The position numbers and the translations under genes were made by a program. A DNA stretch of 7,285 nucleotides from Micavibrio sp. UBA5703 (GTDB lineage: Bacteria > Pseudomonadota > Alphaproteobacteria > Micavibrionales > Micavibrionaceae): positions 1 to 7,285 of the forward strand of contig DIHF01000063.1 in assembly GCA_002420015.1 (NCBI GenBank). The letters run 5' to 3'. Of the stretch, positions 5,362 to 7,285 are shown piece by piece. The first letter of the stretch is position 1; each line of letters begins with the position of its first letter. The notes beneath the pieces were generated by a model that was given only the letters and a program-made list of their open reading frames with translations, was not told the DNA's origin and ran no database searches.

Positions 5362-5637
5362 CTACTCAGTAACCCGGTCCATGATATCGACAAGCTTTTT
5401 GGACATGCTGTTTACATTCTGAATTCCGGTCGCGATTTCACCCATTTTTTTCTGGAATGTTTTCGTACCCTCTTCGAGGTTTTTCATACTCTCCTTGAGG
5501 TCCGACACCGTATTTTTGAATTCCTGACACGCCAGCCTGTTTTTTGCCACCGCTTGTTCAAGCAAGGCTATAGCCCGTTTAAGTCTCTGGTGCGGACAAT
5601 TGTCATTGTCCGCCCGTAATCTGATTGCATAACCCAT
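5362..5637 (-). CDS. Small coiled-coil protein, function unknown
   Basis: I do not recognise a family for this 91-residue protein. A short N-terminus (MGYAIRLRADNDN, one Cys at 14) is followed by a basic helix (18-35) and then a long heptad pattern. Core positions 40, 44, 47, 51, 54, 58, 61, 65, 68, 72, 75, 79, 82, 86 and 89 alternate by 4 and 3 and are mostly F, V, L, M or I. That predicts a continuous coiled coil over residues 40-89 and suggests a dimer or an assembly partner. There is no membrane segment or signal peptide. The ATG at 5637 has a GAAAGAAA purine run about 6 bases upstream. The gene has its own AT-rich upstream region with a CtrA-like site and a probable terminator behind it, so it is probably monocistronic. 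It is short, so some doubt remains that it is expressed. Confidence 0.7.
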   Translation of the reverse strand: MGYAIRLRADNDNCPHQRLKRAIALLEQAVAKNRLACQEFKNTVSDLKESMKNLEEGTKTFQKKMGEIATGIQNVNSMSKKLVDIMDRVTE

Positions 5638-5773
5638 AATGTTTCTTTCAATCCCATAGTAAATTTTCTTATGTTTGTATACTTAACATAATTTTAACAT
5701 ATATTTCCATATAAATATTCAAAAAATGTGAAAAATCAGCACCGGAATAGCCATCCGCTGCGCCAAAAACATA
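5638..5773. other. AT-rich intergenic region, no gene seen
   Basis: These 136 bases between the CobD-like gene and the coiled-coil gene are far more AT-rich than the flanks, especially 5655-5740. They hold one CtrA-like site and several A/T runs. No -10/-35 pair is convincing, because too many AT hexamers fit. No stem followed by a U-tract is obvious after the CobD-like stop. No RNA gene is recognisable. Confidence 0.6.
5683..5698. promoter_or_regulatory. CtrA-like binding site upstream of the coiled-coil gene
   Basis: TTAACATAATTTTAAC matches the alphaproteobacterial CtrA consensus TTAA-N7-TTAAC exactly. The TTAA half-sites also match on the other strand. It lies 46 bases before the ATG at 5637, where a promoter operator would be expected. 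The local AT richness raises the odds of a chance match. Confidence 0.4.
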
Positions 5774-6802
5774 TTAATTCAATGAAATCAAATAGTTACT
5801 TGATATAAGATAAGCGCAAAAAAGAGCGGCCAGAAACAGGATATGCGCCGCAAAATTGGTAAAAATGCCAATTCCCAGCATTTTATGGTCTACCTTGGCG
5901 CTTGCCCCTTCTGGCCCTACCCAGACGTTCCTGAGCGCCGAACCGTCTATATCCTTGACCGGGCCTCCCAGAACCGCGTTTTTATGCCAGGCCAGAGCCG
6001 TCAGCGGCAAACCACCCTGATAATACGGCGCACGCGTACCATTCTTGCCCAAGTTGAAAATACGCCTGAAAACGCCCGTGTACCCTATAGCAGACAGCAA
6101 AATCCCGGCAAAAAGCGAGGGAACGATCCCCATAAGCCTTTCCAAAACAAGCGGAATTTCTCCAAACCCCTTGCCGAAACCGTCCTTACCGTACCGCCAG
6201 GCCATCATCCCCAGTGCCGCATACACGTACGCCAGCGGCACCCCCCCGACAAGGTACCAAAATACCGGGTTGACCAACCCCTTATCAAAACTGCGCGCAA
6301 GAAACCCCATAGCCGTACGTGTGATGCCATAATCATCGACACTGTTAAGATCCACTCTTGTTGAACGTGAAACAATGTAATACGCCCCCTTGCCCATTTC
6401 TTTTTTACTGAGGGCAAAATAAATTTTCAGGGTCGCAAACCAAACCGACCCGGAAGTGATAAGAATTGACAGGGCAAGAACCTCGGAAAACCCATGAAAC
6501 GGGTATAAAATCGTCAATTTTTCGATGAATTTTGCGACAACCAAACAAAAAACCAGCACAAAAACCGCAAAAAAGAACCCTCGCAGCATTAAATCGTGTT
6601 TTGAGCGGTGCAGCCGGTCCATTTTGCCCCCGAAACCGCCAAACATCCCGTCAAGTACACCCCATATAAGCGGGTTGGCATTGCCCGCCAGCGGCCCCGT
6701 GACCATCCCGACAACCATTGTTAAGAAAATAGCGGCTATAGCGTACGGTATCCTGTCCGGATCGAATACATATGTGTGCAACTGCTGGTAAATCTCAATC
6801 AT
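5774..6802 (-). CDS. Divergent CobD/CbiB-family membrane protein
   Basis: CobD/CbiB proteins are inner-membrane enzymes that amidate adenosylcobyrate to adenosylcobinamide (phosphate) in B12 synthesis. This 342-residue protein has the family's length and layout. Probable membrane helices lie near 18-36, 72-95, 104-128, 177-201, 221-240 and 312-335. RSTRVD (146-151) and FDKGLVNPVFWYLVGGVPLA (172-191) correspond to the family's ENxxDGxxxPxFxxxxGGxPxA core. GGLPLTALAWHKNAVLGGPV (263-282) corresponds to the SPNAGxPxxAxAxxxxxxLGGP block. Conserved acid and Asn residues are missing: ExxAENxxDG reads GFLARSFDKG, keeping only D173 and G175, and SPNAG reads YYQGG. Activity in cobalamin synthesis is therefore uncertain, and I give no gene symbol. 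No other B12 gene and no cobalamin riboswitch is nearby. The ATG at 6802 has a weak Shine-Dalgarno. It is divergent from phaZ. Confidence 0.8.
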   Translation of the reverse strand: MIEIYQQLHTYVFDPDRIPYAIAAIFLTMVVGMVTGPLAGNANPLIWGVLDGMFGGFGGKMDRLHRSKHDLMLRGFFFAVFVLVFCLVVAKFIEKLTILYPFHGFSEVLALSILITSGSVWFATLKIYFALSKKEMGKGAYYIVSRSTRVDLNSVDDYGITRTAMGFLARSFDKGLVNPVFWYLVGGVPLAYVYAALGMMAWRYGKDGFGKGFGEIPLVLERLMGIVPSLFAGILLSAIGYTGVFRRIFNLGKNGTRAPYYQGGLPLTALAWHKNAVLGGPVKDIDGSALRNVWVGPEGASAKVDHKMLGIGIFTNFAAHILFLAALFCAYLISSNYLISLN

Positions 6803-6824
6803 GAATTGCGCCCGTTTCTAAGGA

Positions 6825-6852
6825 TTCACTTTGTTTTCGGTTATGATACAAT
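6825..6852 (+). promoter_or_regulatory. Possible promoter of phaZ
   Basis: TTCACT (6825-6830, 4/6) and TACAAT (6847-6852, 5/6) are spaced by 16 bases. Transcription would start near 6859 and give a leader of about 68 bases. A second TACAAT at 6883-6888 has no good -35. A GATTC motif overlaps the -35 and a GAGTC lies at 6863-6867; both fit the CcrM methylation site GANTC. Confidence 0.3.
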
Positions 6853-6914
6853 GATGCTCCTCGAGTCGCTTTCCTTTTACCTTACAATATATAGATAACC
6901 ATACGTCCAATAAA

Positions 6915-6920
6915 GAGAGG
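6915..6920 (+). promoter_or_regulatory. Ribosome binding site supporting the TTG start of phaZ
   Basis: GAGAGG lies exactly 6 bases before TTG at 6927. No ATG in frame precedes the conserved N-terminus, and the next ATG is 24 codons in, inside a conserved part. This site therefore fixes the TTG as the start. Confidence 0.65.
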
Positions 6921-6926
6921 ACCGCT

Positions 6927-7285
6927 TTGCTCTATCATCTATACGATCTTCAGCACGCCCTTCTGACTCCCCTGCGCTATCAGGCGGAGTTAGCGCGCAT
7001 GGCACTGCAAAATCCATGGAACCCGCTTTCCTATACCCAATTGGGCCGCACTTTAAGCGCCAGTGCTGAAATGATCGAACGCACAACGCGCCGCTTCGGC
7101 AAGCCGGATTTTGGCCTGAGCGAAACAATAATCGACGGACAAAGCGTCTCGATCAGGGAAACATCCATCGTTGAAAAACCTTTTGGGCGTCTTTTGAATT
7201 TCCGGCGCAATATCAAACGCCGCGATCCCAATGTGTTGATCGTCGCGCCAATGTCGGGACATTACGCAACCCTTTTGCGCGGCAC
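6927..7285 (+). CDS. phaZ: Intracellular polyhydroxyalkanoate depolymerase, N-terminal part, cut by window edge
   Basis: This enzyme degrades stored polyhydroxybutyrate granules in the cytoplasm. The 119 residues in the window match the N-terminus of the intracellular PHB depolymerase family: MLYHLYDLQHALLTPLR at the start, NPLSYTQLGR (32-41), ERTTRRFGKPDFG (51-63), EKPFGRLLNFRR (83-94) and VLIVAPMSGHYATLLRG (103-119), which opens the alpha/beta-hydrolase fold. The catalytic serine region lies beyond the window. There is no signal peptide, as expected for the intracellular type. The start is TTG, supported by GAGAGG 6 bases upstream and by alignment of the MLYHLY start with the family. The frame is open to the last base. 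It is transcribed divergently from the CobD-like gene, with a 124-bp shared upstream region. Confidence 0.92.
   Translation, partial: MLYHLYDLQHALLTPLRYQAELARMALQNPWNPLSYTQLGRTLSASAEMIERTTRRFGKPDFGLSETIIDGQSVSIRETSIVEKPFGRLLNFRRNIKRRDPNVLIVAPMSGHYATLLRG

Noticed and set aside
4997..5422. Plus-strand open frame of 141 codons across the rpmB 5' end and the palindromic repeat
   Set aside because: It is antisense to L28 and its promoter, runs through non-coding hairpins, and its product resembles nothing I know.
6803..6926. Possible cobalamin riboswitch in front of the CobD-like gene
   Set aside because: The region is only 124 bases, is shared with phaZ, and has no recognisable B12-box or the long folded leader such riboswitches need.

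Overview
The window looks like chromosomal DNA of an alphaproteobacterium of intermediate GC content. The pointers are the long L28 form, a DUF1491 protein, a Fur/Mur-type regulator without the CxxC zinc motif, a PleC/DivJ-like soluble histidine kinase, a CtrA-like box and an intracellular PHB depolymerase. I cannot name the genus; a Rhodospirillales- or Micavibrionales-like lineage is only a guess.

Layout. Almost everything is on the minus strand, so transcription runs from high to low coordinates. From the right: the 5' part of phaZ (plus strand, leaves the window at 7285); a 124-bp divergent intergenic region; a divergent CobD/CbiB-family membrane protein (5774-6802); a 136-bp AT-rich spacer carrying a CtrA-like site; a 91-residue coiled-coil protein (5362-5637); a 149-bp palindromic repeat (5198-5346) containing a probable intrinsic terminator; and then a run of minus-strand genes. 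These are rpmB (L28), tgt, a degenerate GGDEF protein, a PAS-PAS histidine kinase, fur, a 72-residue His/Cys-rich protein, a DUF1491 protein, and the 5' end of prfC (release factor 3), which leaves the window at position 1.

How the genes fit together. rpmB and tgt form a translation and tRNA-modification pair, separated by a single stop codon in the same reading frame. The GGDEF-like protein and the kinase are separated by 5 bases and probably form one signalling unit. fur, the 72-residue protein and DUF1491 are joined by an ATGA overlap and a 2-base gap, so they are probably translated as a block from a promoter just upstream of fur. prfC follows after 46 bp.

Most unusual points. (1) The Tgt enzyme lacks all three zinc-binding cysteines, has a changed base-recognition loop and carries an insertion, which suggests altered substrate choice, possibly queuine salvage. 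(2) The GGDEF protein reads ADDKF at its signature and is probably not a working diguanylate cyclase. (3) The CobD/CbiB homologue has lost conserved polar residues. (4) The coupled small His/Cys protein behind fur has no function I recognise. (5) The palindromic element sits just upstream of the rpmB promoter. I see no CRISPR array, tRNA, rRNA, insertion sequence or obvious defence system.
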